From Ampelocalamus luodianensis (taxonomy: Eukaryota > Streptophyta > Magnoliopsida > Poales > Poaceae): 64,000 nt of DNA. Location of the stretch: NCBI GenBank assembly GCA_036346255.1, contig CM070619.1:41918342-41982341 (forward strand), written 5' to 3'. Under the pieces are notes generated by a model. The model did no database searches. It was not told the DNA's origin and saw only the letters and a list, made by a program, of their open reading frames with translations. The translations under genes were made by a program, and so were the position numbers. Positions within the stretch are counted from its first letter, which is position 1. Each line of letters opens with the position of its first letter. Positions 35,590-46,197 of the stretch are shown here, piece after piece.

Positions 35590-36340
35590 TAGAAAACATG
35601 GACAAGGAGAAGGAATGGGAGAAAATCCGCAAGCTTTTGAAGGACTAGGTGTCTCCCATGAGACCACCGCCGCTATCATGCCGCTAGTCGAGCCTTTCAC
35701 ACACCAAACCTTTCCGAATCGGTGGATCGAGGAAGCCGCTCGTAGTACGCCCAACGATTTCGGGTCCACCGTGACCCCTCCTATGCTCGCGAACGCCTCC
35801 AAAGGACCCCGATAGGTGGCACCACCCTATCTTTGGTGTAGGAACGCCGCAAGTGTGTCAAATCAACCGATGAGTGGACCATTGGCGGCGCTATTGGTCT
35901 CGCCAAACTACGCCGTTGAGTGCAACAACAGCATCCGTAATGAAACTCTATTTCATGGTACAATGCTTTTTTATTCCGAAAACGGGTAACGAACTCTCTT
36001 TACCCACCGCAGTCTCCGCCAAAGACTATGCGACTTCCGCAGTGGATCGACGACAAGATCCACCCTACGACATGTGGTCGCTTTGAGACGGAAGAGCTAG
36101 GCCAGGAGCACATCGAGACCCGTGAAAGGCGCCAAAGAGTTGAAAGTCGAGCAGCCGAGCAAGGTAGGCGGGACAGCAAGCGCGAGGAGCAGGAGCGTGA
36201 GCATGCGAGGCGACGGAGGCCGAGAGGAGCGAAAGAGGGCCATCGCGCGAGAGCCAAGGCGCAAGGCGAGGAGTACAACGCCGAGCCGCCCGCAAGGGTA
36301 AATGGCCACGCTCGACTCAAGAGTTCTACTCTATTCCTCC
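35590..36340 (+). pseudogene. Remnant of a small basic coiled-coil protein gene in the MULE
   Basis: A start-like MDKEKEWEKIRK lies at about 35599. The clearest part is 36028-36300: PQWIDDKIHPTTCGRFETEE followed by a long Arg/Glu-rich helix (RERRQRVESRAAEQ, REEQEREHARRRRP). The composition predicts a charged coiled coil. Similar Arg/Glu-rich frames are, to my knowledge, found next to MURA transposases in grass MULEs, but I cannot name a family. Frames shift several times and no complete ORF remains. Confidence 0.45.
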
Positions 36341-36651
36341 ACATGTCCTATGTATTTCAATTTCCTAAAGGCATGCGTGTACCGCCTCGGTTCGTTGTCC
36401 TGCGTGCCATGTAATCCCCTTGCCTGATGAAATATCGTGTGGTTATCGTTGCGTCATTTCCCAAAGTTGTCCAACGGAGTTGTGCGAGATTCCCGACGCA
36501 TTTCAATATCACCGCGTTGGTACGCATTTAATCATTAATCCTCAATCGCCCTCCAAAAATCTTCCAACAATGCACAACAACAAATAGCGGGCGAACAATT
36601 TGGATAAATTAATCTCGTCACCGCTTGAACCGCTAGTTCTTTGGTTCACGA

Positions 36652-36736
36652 TATATCGCCGCTCGATCGGCGACAGAAGGTATCGCCAGATTCAATCGGT
36701 GACAGAAGGTATCGCCGATTAAATCGCGACAGCCCC
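36652..36736 (+). repeat. TCGCC/TTCAATCG motif array (middle)
   Basis: Three or four units such as GGCGACAGAAGGTATCGCC and AGATTCAATCGGTGACAG, the same motifs as at the two MULE ends but without the AT-rich TIR. It lies 280 bp upstream of the transposase start. Confidence 0.75.
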
Positions 36737-37013
36737 GACTCTACAAAATCCTCTTGCAACCGCCAAAATTCCACACAGACTCGGTCTTACTCAACTAAAA
36801 ATAGAAGGACACAACAGAGAGGAGGAGGAGAAAAGCTAGCGGCTACTGTCATTCAGCTTGCCCACCCTCGGGTAATTTTCTTAATGTAACGGATTACATG
36901 ATTCTTGATGTGTCATTACGTAGTGAAGTCCGTTTACATACTTTTTGGTGGGATATTCGGTTGCACATATGTAGTTCATCGTAAATGTTCTTCACATCGC
37001 AAAGACGTCAAAT

Positions 37014-39660
37014 ATGTCCGACGTCGTCAATTTTAAAATTTACTACGCCGAGGGACTATTATGGAGGATCCCGAGGAATTGATTTGAGTTATTTCCACCG
37101 CGGACGCGTTCTCTACTAAGACCGACCAACGCACAATAGGCGCCGTGATGCGGTGGTTGTTCCACACGCCCAAGTGGACCGTGATGTCTACGATCGACAT
37201 TGAGTCGCCTCGCCCTCGGGCAGACGTACCACGATTGGGAGTTAGTGCAACTAAAGGGAACAAATTCATGGCGGTCATATGTACGCATGGCGAGGAGAGG
37301 GATGGAAATTGGTCCTTCGGTCCAGCGCTTGCAAAATCCACTCCCGCATATGCGTCGAACAAGTAGGAGTTCGACACCGACGAAGAAATAGGTGACTCGC
37401 GCGCCGCACACAATGGCGTAAGGGCAAGAGGTTGCGATGTCGCCGAGTTACCTCATTCGTGAGACAAAGCAGTGGGCTTGCCGACGAGGGGAGGAGATGG
37501 AAGACCTAGTGGAAATGATGGAGCTCAAGACCAAGATTACATGGCGTTGTCCGAAGATGAAGGTTCGATGACGACGATGATGCGGACTAGCAAAGGTTCC
37601 ATCCGAATGGAACACATACCGATTCGAGAACCTCGTCGTTAACGAAGGCTCCCATGTACCATGGGAGTACGACCGAGCGAGGTCGACTAGGAGCTACGTA
37701 CAAATGCAAGGAGGCCGTGCAAGATGCGGTCAAACCGGGCATTGTCGGTTCGACGACATTCACCGTCGCCAAGTCTACCCCAAGATGCTACGACGCCAAG
37801 TGCAACATAGAGGATGCCCTTGGCGCGTGCACGCATTTCACCAAGTGGGACACCCACCGAAGTGCTCTATAGTGGTCCTCACACATGCGTCGTCATTGAA
37901 GTCGCAGCCCCACCGAACTCGTCGCCGAGCTTCATTGCCAATCTCATGTACGGTGAGATCGTGGATAACCTATATTTTGAGCCACGATCCATCATTCGCC
38001 ATTGAGGCAAGGTTCGAAAGACACTATCGCCTATGCCAAGGCTTGGAGGGCAAAACAGAAGGCATTGGAATCAAGGTTCGACACGCTCGAGGATTCCTAC
38101 CACAACCTCCCCGCCAACTCCGAGTCATACAAGACAGAATCCGGCACTCATGTCGACATTCAAGACGCCACGCATCCGGTGGCCTAATAAGATGGTACTA
38201 CAATGAGCATTCTTCGCGCTTGGTCCATGCATCAATGCATTCCAAGATCGCCGCCCGCCTTGTGTATCGATGGCATATTCTCGATCGCGGTACAAGGGCG
38301 ACATCGACCGCAATAGCGACGACGAAACAATCAAGTTCTTCCGTGGCATTCGCTCGCTGAAAGCGAACACGAATAGCCGATCGTGGTTCTGAAGAATGTG
38401 AGGATTTCGTTGTGCAGACCGCCCCAACGTATGCCTCATACATGACCAAGACGCGGCTGCTGCGTGCAATAACACAATTCTGATGAGGAGAGAACGTTTC
38501 ACTTCCATGGCGGATCTACAGAGCAGTGGTGCATGAGGCACTTGGGTGCAAACTTCTAAGCGTTCCGCAACAAGGACTTGATGAACATGTTCAAGCGCAG
38601 GCAACCGTAACAGCAGCGTAAGTTCGACACACTCGGAAGATTCTCGACGACCGACCCAAACCCACAAAAGGGAGGCATCGACTAGGCCGCCTAAGCGCCG
38701 ACTGTGCCCCCAAGCATTGCCACGGCTACCCACGACGCTCCTAGTATCACGAGGAAGACAGAGGCACAGGTCAAATGCTTCTCGACCGGATTGAGCACGA
38801 GCCTAAGGAGAAGTGGTCGCCGCATGACGGGTGGTGCTCGATATGGTATCATGACAACCAACCTAGCCGAGGTCTACAACTGGTCATGCGCGGCGCTAGG
38901 TGCCTCCTTTGGTTGGTATTGTCGAGGCAATTCTCCGCGGTACCACAAACTACTTTGTTAACAGATGCAAGCAATGCATCGCCACCATGGCAATGATGAG
39001 TACTCTACTCCGCCATGATCACCGCATACATGGAGGTGAAGAGCAAGAAGGGTGAGATGCACCGGCATTCAAGATGGGCACGAGGAGCTTCGCCGAGATA
39101 ATGTGCATGGATAAAGGGCGCCGCGGGACTAACCGCGAGAGGATCACCCATGAGTGCACGCTACGCCGCGATAGTTGCGTATGCACTTGTAACAAACCCC
39201 TTCTTCGCATAGGCCCCGCTCCCATGTCATGGCCGCTGCTCGACGGTGGCGCAAAGATCCCGGCCGCACTCTCACTATTTCACCAAGGAGGCGTGATGCA
39301 AACATGGAGTGGAGAGATGTATGGTTACGCCGTTGTTGACCATTTCACTAGCCATCCATCCCGGGAGCAACTAATGGGCCGCGACATTGGTAGGCTCAAG
39401 GAAAGGTTGGCGGCGGCAGTGCACGACGATCAGAACGATATGGACGAGGCGGCGGACGTCGCACGAAGAAGTGCTCCATTTGCGGAGTCCGCACACCTTC
39501 AAGACATGCCCCACGCGAAATGCTCAGACCAAGGAGACATCGGCATTCCTGACGTCACCACGGACTCATCCGGTGCCCGACTAGAGGCGCGCACATGGGA
39601 GACGTTGACGCCGCGATCGCGACAAAAATATTATTATCAATGTTGTCAATTATCATTTTA
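37014..39660 (+). pseudogene. MURA-type MULE transposase, degenerate
   Basis: Begins MSDVVNFKIYYAEG, a typical N-terminus. In shifting frames follow an acidic region; FIANLMYGEIVDNLYFEPRS (about 37930-37990); KAWRAKQKALESRFDTLEDS (about 38040-38097) and THVDIQDATHP; LCIDGIF with the likely first catalytic Asp (codon 38269-38271); QWCMRHLGANF (about 38525); EHEPKEKWSP; YGIMTTNLAEVYNW (about 38840-38880); and a SWIM-like zinc finger CVCTCNKPLL (about 39177-39205) whose CxH half is damaged. It ends with a shifted CCHC knuckle (KCSICG, about 39470). The order matches the MULE transposase, DDE catalytic core and SWIM finger. Multiple frameshifts and stops mean no active product. Confidence 0.85.
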
Positions 39661-39724
39661 GTTAAGTGTTATGGCGTTCTTCCGCAAGTTCGTAATATCG
39701 AGTGTATGAATTTCGATCGAATGA

Positions 39725-40116
39725 CAATATCACTTATCTTCCTTTTACGAATCGCTCATACCTCAAACGCCCTCGCTAAATTCTCCGAAAATTAATCAGA
39801 CTACAACAACATACGATGATGATAAAATGTTATTACGAGTCCAACACATTTCGCATCGCTTAATTTTTATGAAAATCACAAACCGCCTAAGTGAAATAGG
39901 AAAATAAGGGTTGGGAATGGCAATATCACTTATCTTCCTTTTTACGAATCATTCATACCTCAAACGTCCTCGCTAAATTCTTCGAAAATTAACCGTAGTA
40001 GAACAACATACGATGATGATAAAATGTTATTACGACTCTAACAGATTTCGTACCGTTTAAAATTTATGAAAATCACAAACTGCCTAAGTGAAATAGGGAA
40101 AATAAGGGTTGGGGAA
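39725..40116 (+). repeat. Tandem duplication, 196-bp unit x 2
   Basis: Copies 39725-39920 and 39921-40116 both start CAATATCACTTATCTTCCTT and end AAGGGTTGGGAATG-like, with ~10% divergence. Located between the transposase end and the right subterminal array. Confidence 0.9.
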
Positions 40117-40270
40117 TGAATCGCCAGTTCAACTCGCGATAGGTCCTGTCGCTAGTTCAATGGCGATTCATTCTCGCCGCCATTGAATCGGCGATTCATT
40201 CCTCAATCGCGATGTGGAGACAGGTCCTGCCGCCGATTGAATCTGGCGATTCATTCTGTCGCGATTCCGC
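40117..40270 (-). repeat. Subterminal TCGCC/GTTCAA motif array (right)
   Basis: Units GAATCGCCAGTTCAACTCGC, GTCGCTAGTTCAATGGCGA and GATTGAATCTGGCGATTCA, the same motifs as at 31581-31740, next to the right TIR. Confidence 0.75.
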
Positions 40271-40273
40271 CAT

Positions 40274-40347
40274 ATTTTTGTAATTTTTTTAATCGACTAT
40301 TTATTTTTGTAAATATTTTTAAAAATAATAATATTTTAAAAAAAATC
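40274..40347 (-). repeat. Right TIR of the MULE
   Basis: 74 bp, the reverse complement of 31505-31579, ending TTTTAAAAAAAATC at 40347 directly before the target duplication CATTTTTCCT. Confidence 0.9.
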
Positions 40348-40357
40348 CATTTTTCCT

Positions 40358-40787
40358 TAGAAAATTTATAATATGTGACTAGATAACTACATGATTTAAT
40401 GCCAGTGAGACATCAGTGTTGTGAAAGATTATTCGTGGTATATAGCGAATTGTCCCTTTTGTTTGGGAACTCACCAAATAATTGCCCCCTTTTTTTTCTT
40501 GGAAACTCACCAAATTCAGTCTGGACCATTACATCGATCCCAGAAAAAAAAATGATTTCTTAGCACATGAACACAGCTCCTCACAAAAATGTGAACATTA
40601 TCCCAGCACAGCTGCCCGCCGCACCCTTTTCCCAATTTTCTCCGACTCTTTCCCTTATTTTCCCCATCTTTCCTCGTATTCTCCCCTGTCACGAAAGGAA
40701 CAAACCACACAAGCCAACAAACCCGGGCGGGCCGGTCGCTCCTGGAACACTGCAGCGCAACACGACGACGACGCGGACCGAGTCGCC
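40358..40787 (+). promoter_or_regulatory. Probable promoter and leader of the START gene
   Basis: 430 bp separate the MULE's right flank from the ATG. The second half becomes C-rich and leader-like (CCTGTCACGAAAGG..). No definite TATA box was seen. The MULE therefore sits at or next to the promoter. Confidence 0.4.
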
Positions 40788-43700
40788 ATGCCGCCGCCGG
40801 AGACCCTCCTCGGCGCCGCCGAGCTCTGGAGCCCTACCGCCCGTGGCGTAGGCTGGGCCACCGCCGCCGCGCTCCTCCTGCTGCTCCTCTCCGTCCTCCT
40901 CCTCCTCCTCCGCCGCCGCCGCCGCCGCCTGCTCCGACCAGAGACCTCCACCGCGGCGCAGGCCTCCACCGCCTCCGGCTCCGGCACAGGGTTGGTCACA
41001 TACCCTCGCGGCGTGGTTTTCTGATCGAAACTGTGTGAGCTTTGGTTTGATCGGTGGGGGGCTTGCTGGTTGTGCTGTGTTTGCCTTTGATGGGATCGCA
41101 GGGTAGGGCGGCTTGTGACGGAGGACGATCTGCGGCAGCTGGTGTGCAGCTTGGGGGTGGGCGCCCGTGAGCCGGAGAGGGAGAGTTGGGTGCGCGTCAT
41201 CGCCAAGGGGAACGATGCCGTCTCGTACAGAGCGTGGTGCGACAAGACCACGGTACTGCTCGCTCCTCTCCCTCTTCCTTGTTGAGTCCATTGATGTTAT
41301 CTTGCGCTGTGTTCATCGGCAGTTGCCAGAGTTTGATTAGTAGGGTTGGGTTGGGTTTCATGTAGAGAGACTAGACTGGAAATGCGTTAAGGATATATAT
41401 CTTGTCATAAGGCGGTTGTGAATTTACTCTGGACCGACTTGTGTCTCTGCGATTAATTACCTGTGGTAGTCGGCCACTACTAATGAAATATCTCAGTAGA
41501 ATTCTGAATATCGGTTAGGGAATTTACTCTGGGCCGACTTGTGTCTCTGTGATTAACTGTGTGGTAGTCGGCTACTACTAGTGAAATATCTCAGTAGAAT
41601 TCTGAATATCGGTTACGTGTGAATTTACTCTGGACTGACTTGTGTCTCTGCGATTAATTAGTATTTCCCTTTTTTTTTTCTTTTTTTCTTGAGAACTGAG
41701 ATGTGAAATTAAGGCTCCCCGATTTTTTTAGGACTCAAAATTGTCACAAGAGTAATCACTAACCATCTAGTGTGGTCTGCTTGAAAGTTGAAATTGCCTA
41801 GGGCCTAGGGATTGCTGCTAGACTCTGAATTTCAATGTCTGGTGATACGCTGTTATACTATTGCTATGATGTCTGGTGAACCTTTCTAGTTGTCAGAAAA
41901 TCCTGAGCGAATGCATGTGCAGAGTTGAATTTAATAGTTTTATTTATTTATGGAACAAATCTGTTCTCAAATGCAGGACGGCCCTCCTAAATATCTTAGT
42001 GTGACAACATTTGAGAGATGCTCAACAGAGCTGTTGAGGAACTTTTACATGGATAACGAGTATAGAATGGAGTGGGATAACACTGTAATAAAGCATGAGC
42101 AGCTGCAGTGCGATGAAAATAGCGGAATAGAGATAGGACGTACAATTAAGAAATTTCCGCTTTTAACACCAAGAGAGTACATATTGGCATGGCGAGTTTG
42201 GGAAGCAAATGAGAATTCTTTCTATTGTTTGGTCAAGGTTAGTCACATCTCCCTCTCCCTCCCTCCTTCCTGCATTTAACTCTTCGGACTACTATGCATT
42301 AGTGATATGATATCTTGACATCATATATGAATTATAGTACTTCAGTGTTATTCTTGGTTTCTGCGCGGATGCAGTAATGTACTCATTTTACATATATTCA
42401 TGTACAGCATTCCTAATCTTCACTGGTTCAAATGTTTTTCAGATGAATAATATTAGCTAATCGTATATCTGTTAGAAGGTTTTTGCTATGTTCCTGGAGT
42501 TAATATCATAATGAAGCTGATGAAGCCACTGCTGTTGTTTTAGACCCCCCATCTAGAATCTTCACTGCTAATTTGCATTAAAAGTTTGAACTGGTTTATA
42601 TCGTCTGCTTGAAAATGTTAAAACAACTAAATATTAATGATATTACTGCGTATACATATATTCTAGCCAGTGTTCTAGAAAGCGCTAGGTGCTAGGCGAG
42701 CGGCGGGGTGGTGCCCAGCGCCTAGTCACCGACTAGTCAGGCTAGGCAGCCGCCTAGGCAGGCTAGATGGGCGAGGTGGGAGGGTCGTGCCTAGCGCCCA
42801 GGCGGCCGCCGGCCGCCTTTTAGAACAGTGATTCTTGCAATACTGTATGCCCATTTTCAGAAAACATAAAATCACTTGAAATGAAATTGAATTAGCATTT
42901 GTAAAAGAAACTTGTCAATTTCACACTTTTTCAGGGTGATTACAAAGCTTTATTACTCATCAACAGAAATTACATCTTCTCAGAGGGGAGAAGTTGGGAA
43001 TCGAGGGCACATAGACCGCCACTCTGAATTCCCTGAATTACAAGCGAACTTAGCGCAAACATGAGCAGCGCCATTAGCACCCCTCCTTCTAAATTGGAGT
43101 TTAAACCAACACAGCTCCTAGATTTCTGACAAGACACAAGCAATAGATGACCTGTCCTCTTGCCAATTCCATGCACTCTCCAACTCCTGGCAGTCCGTCT
43201 CCAAAATAATGTGCGAACACCCTATACAGTGCTCCAATAGACAACCATCATGACATGCCAGAGCTTCGATCACCAACGGCTCAGAGATGTCACCATATCT
43301 TCTGGTGGCCGCTGCGATGAAACTTCCTCTACTGTTGCGCACCACCGCCCCGGATCCTGCCACTGATTCGCCTGTGCGTAGCGCACCATCAACATTAATT
43401 TTTACCCAGGGATCAGGGGGCGCATTTGAGCCGACGTTAGAACTAGCATCTTGCTGGATAATTGCCTTCGGTAGCTCCAAATCAGAAAGACACTTGAGTT
43501 GCCCTATATGCAGTCTGCAGGACATTGTTCATGGCTTATTTTATTTTGACACCTCTGCCAAGGTTCTAAAACCAGGTCTACTAGGCCGAGTACTGGGCCG
43601 AATACTTGTAACAGGTCGCCAACCCTGTTACGAGTATGCAAATCCGGGTAACTAACAGGGTTAACAGGTATAACCGCTGAGCAATCGGTATAATCAGCTA

Positions 43701-46116
43701 ACATGCCGTTTACAAGGTTAGTTCAGCTAAGCCTCCTCTGTTCAGTTCGGCCCAAGGCCCAAAGCCACACGCACAGCCCTGCCCAAGGCTTCTTTTTGTG
43801 ATTTGGTGCACAGGGAATTAGTGGTAATGTTATAGGTATAAAGGCATGGAGTTTTAGAGCTATAGTGCTCATGTCCTTAAACCTTTTGTCATTTAGAACT
43901 TCACATCATGTGATGTTGCTGCCATATGATGACATGGTTGGAAGCTGTCAAGTTGGAACAATATATAATATGAATTATGAGCTTCATTTATTGCTAATTT
44001 ACCTTCCACTTCCCAATTTACAATTGATGACATCAATTTTGCTCAAGTCTGGATCCTTCTTAGTTCTCACTGATTTTCTTGCTAATTTACAATCACATGA
44101 TGAATTGATGACATAATTTTTCTCTAGGTTTTATCCTTCTCTAGGTTTAAGTCTATGTGCATCAAAAGAGTAGCATCAAATGTTGGTTTTGATTTTATAT
44201 GAATATACATATATAAATCCATTATTAAAATAGAAAGACCGATTACAAGGCCGAGTGCATGGCTGATTACCGTATAATCGCTAGAAGGTGAGGTGACCGA
44301 GCGAGTACCTGTTACCAAGTTTTAGAACCTTGACCTCTGCCAATTTTACATGTTTTGCTATTACAACATTACGTAATTTGCCTTGTTTAATTTGTTAATC
44401 CTGACAGGAATGTGAACATCCTCTTGCGCCAAGGCAGAGAAAATTTGTTCGAGTGCGACTTCTGAGATCAGGATGGTGTATCAGGAAAAGTAAGTCAACT
44501 GTAAAATTGATGCAATGCCTTCTGTTTTGGTATTTATTGAGCTTAAATAAGCTTTCTTTTTATGGTGGCACGTTTGGTGCTGCTGTAAAATGTTAGTTTT
44601 TTATAAAAAAATTGTCACACGGTGATTTTGGATGATTTAACTGTCTGGTATTACGTGACTAACTTGTGTTACAACACGAAATATCATTCTCCACAATTTC
44701 CACAATTTAGATTTTTTTACATAGTTTTAAGATTGAAACGCATTTAGCCAATTACTATGCTTTTTCACAGCACGACTCTACCAATCTGAGTGTTGGGTGG
44801 ACTCGTTGGCCAATAAGAATGTAAGGCTTTGTGAATTGTGATTTTTCTGAACCCATAAGCATTACTGTTCGGTGGACTTGTTGGCCAATAAGAATGTGAG
44901 GCTTTGTGGATTTTCTGAACTCATGAGTTGTACTGAACTACCTGCTATATGCAGGTTCTATATCAACACAAAATAAGATATTTCTATTGTCTGGATTCTT
45001 TTTTGTTCGTTTTTAAGAACAAAACACCATGATCGAGCATGATGACACATTCCCTCTTCTTGCCACCCCCTTTCTGTTGCAGTTAATTTCCTTTATGACC
45101 TGATATGTGCCAGTCTGATGGAAGTTGAAAGTTGGAACTAAGAGGAAGTGCCATTTTATGGCTAGCTAATCTTACTTCATTTTTTCTTGAAATTATGACC
45201 AAATTACATCTGTCAAGTGTTCTTTTGGATATATCATATATGTTTACTTTGTTGTTAATTTTTAATTTAATGTTGCTTTGTCATTTGACTTTACAGTCCC
45301 TGGAAGGGATGCATGCCAAATCACAGTGCTGCATCATGAGGACAATGGCATGAACATAGAGATGGCAAAGCTGGCCTTTTCCAAGGGCATCTGGAGTTAC
45401 ATTTGTAAAATGAACAATGCTCTACGTCGGTATCCTCAGCGTCATAGTTCATCGATATCAATTCTGACCATGCAAAGACTTATCAAGAAGGTTAGTGCTC
45501 TTTACTAGTTTATCAGTTTATGGTTGATTTGTGGAAACAAGAAATTTATGTGTTTCCGGTATGTCGTGGGTTGGCCTGCTGAAGTTTGTTATTGATTATA
45601 GTTTGTGTCTCTTTTTTGCTTCTGTGCTCAAATTACAACAGCATTAGTGCAGGCAATGCTAATGCTTTTGTAGATTGAATATGTTTGTAAATCGCCTAAG
45701 ACTATTTTTAAAATTTTGAATTATGCACCCACATAATTTGTGATCGGTTTACCTTTTTTATTATCTTAACATGGTCATTTAGTTCGTGCTCTGATGAAGC
45801 TCTCTGTGTGCATCAGTTTCCTCAGGCCTTAGAGGCTGATGTGGACGGAAGTCATCATCCTCCCGGGAATACAGCAGCAACAGTTGTTACACATTCTGCC
45901 AGAACTTCACCACGCATGCAGCCAGTGAAGAAGTCTTCTGGGGAAATGATTGCAAGTGGACTTTTGCTGATTGGAAGCGTTGTTTGTCTATCTCGAGGCC
46001 GATCTAACCTTGGGGCTCAGCTCGCGATGGCATTCTTCCTGAAGAAGGCCTTTAAGCAAGATAAAGAATCAGGCTCACGGAGGGGAAGAACCGACGTGAC
46101 GGTATCCAGGCACTAG
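40788..46116 (+). CDS. Membrane-anchored START-domain lipid-transfer-like protein
   Basis: Six exons with GT..AG introns and consistent phases: 40788-40990, 41102-41252, 41977-42237, 44408-44489, 45297-45490 and 45817-46116, giving 396 aa. Residues about 22-43 form a Leu-rich transmembrane segment followed by six or more Arg. A START (StAR-related lipid-binding) domain spans about residues 75-295, with KYLSVTTFERCSTELLRNFY, EYRMEWDNTV, FPLLTPREYILAWRVWE, RKFVRVRLLRSGWCIRKIPG and DACQITVLHHEDNGMNIEMA. A second hydrophobic segment (GEMIASGLLLIGSVVC, about 341-358) lies near the C-terminus. This layout matches plant START proteins of the At5g54170/At4g14500 type, whose ligand is unknown. No stop or frameshift is seen, so it looks functional. 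Intron 3 (2.2 kb) is loaded with transposons. Confidence 0.9.
41420..41665 (+). repeat. Tandem repeat, 100-bp unit x 2.5, in intron 2 of the START gene
   Basis: Copies start GAATTTACTCTGG at 41420, 41520 and 41621 (the last partial). Each has GACTTGTGTCTCTG and ATATCTCAGTAGAATTCTG. Does not touch the exons. Confidence 0.9.
42668..42830. mobile_element. Short hAT-like MITE in intron 3
   Basis: 163 bp with inverted ends CAGTGTTCTAGAAAGCG / CGCCTTTTAGAACAGTG and flanking 8-bp duplication ATTCTAGC (42660-42667) / ATTCTTGC (42831-42838), one mismatch. The GC-rich interior is full of GCCTAGGC-like palindromes and could fold into a hairpin. Confidence 0.8.
42940..43540 (-). pseudogene. LINE fragment with RNase H-like domain, in intron 3 (antisense)
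   Basis: A minus-strand frame (43525-43118) reads DPWVKINVDGALRTGESVAG, GAVVRNSRGSFIAAATRR, EPLVIEALACHDGCLL and HIILETDCQELESAW, the RNase H-like domain at the end of plant non-LTR retrotransposon proteins (Asp in NVDGAL, Glu in IEALA, Asp in ETDC). Only this 3' part is present, as expected of a 5'-truncated insertion. The 3' end lies near 42940, where the sequence returns to intron DNA; no clear poly(A) or duplication was seen. Domesticated host RNase H-like genes look similar, but the truncation and position favour a LINE. Confidence 0.75.
43559..44332. mobile_element. 774-bp hAT-like non-autonomous element in intron 3
   Basis: Inverted ends CAAGGTTCTAAAAC / GTTTTAGAACCTTG are exact, and a perfect 8-bp duplication ACCTCTGC flanks it (43551-43558 and 44333-44340). 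An inner region AGGTCTACTAGGCCGAGTAC is mirrored near the right end. The interior is AT-rich and has no transposase. Its ends resemble the 163-bp MITE at 42668, so both may be mobilised by the same hAT family. Confidence 0.88.
44796..44921 (+). repeat. Local duplication in intron 4 of the START gene
   Basis: GGTGGACTCGTTGGCCAATA..AATGTAAGGCTTTGTG is repeated ~75 bp later as GGTGGACTTGTTGGCC..AATGTGAGGCTTTGTG. Small and diverged. Confidence 0.75.
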
Positions 46117-46197
46117 CAATAGGATGGGTCAATAAGCTGCGGAAATTACACTGCTACCTTTTAACTTCTTTTTCCCTTTTTCTTTGAGAAAGCGAGT
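46117..46197 (+). other. 3'UTR start of the START gene
   Basis: T-rich non-coding sequence directly after the stop codon at 46114-46116. Confidence 0.6.

Larger units (their letters stand above)
31505..40347 (+). mobile_element. 8.8-kb Mutator-like element (MULE) carrying a PMD gene
   Basis: Bounded by a perfect 10-bp direct duplication CATTTTTCCT (31495-31504 and 40348-40357) and by AT-rich terminal inverted repeats of ~75 bp starting GAATTTTTTTTAAAATATT. On the plus strand it contains a PMD-protein pseudogene (about 32530-35065), a small basic coiled-coil remnant (about 35590-36340) and a MURA-type transposase pseudogene (37014 to about 39660). Motif arrays lie at both ends and between the genes. 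Long TIRs, a ~9-10-bp duplication and the transposase family together identify a MULE. It is inserted between ALG13 and the START gene. All its genes have frameshifts, so it is not autonomous now. Confidence 0.88.

Noticed and set aside
38125..38733. Minus-strand frame of 202 codons
   Set aside because: Opposite to the degenerate transposase, which has recognisable motifs on the plus strand; no domain in the minus frame.
40655..41291. Minus-strand frames of ~200 codons over START exon 1
   Set aside because: Antisense shadows of a GC-rich first exon; the plus strand has a consistent spliced protein with a known domain.
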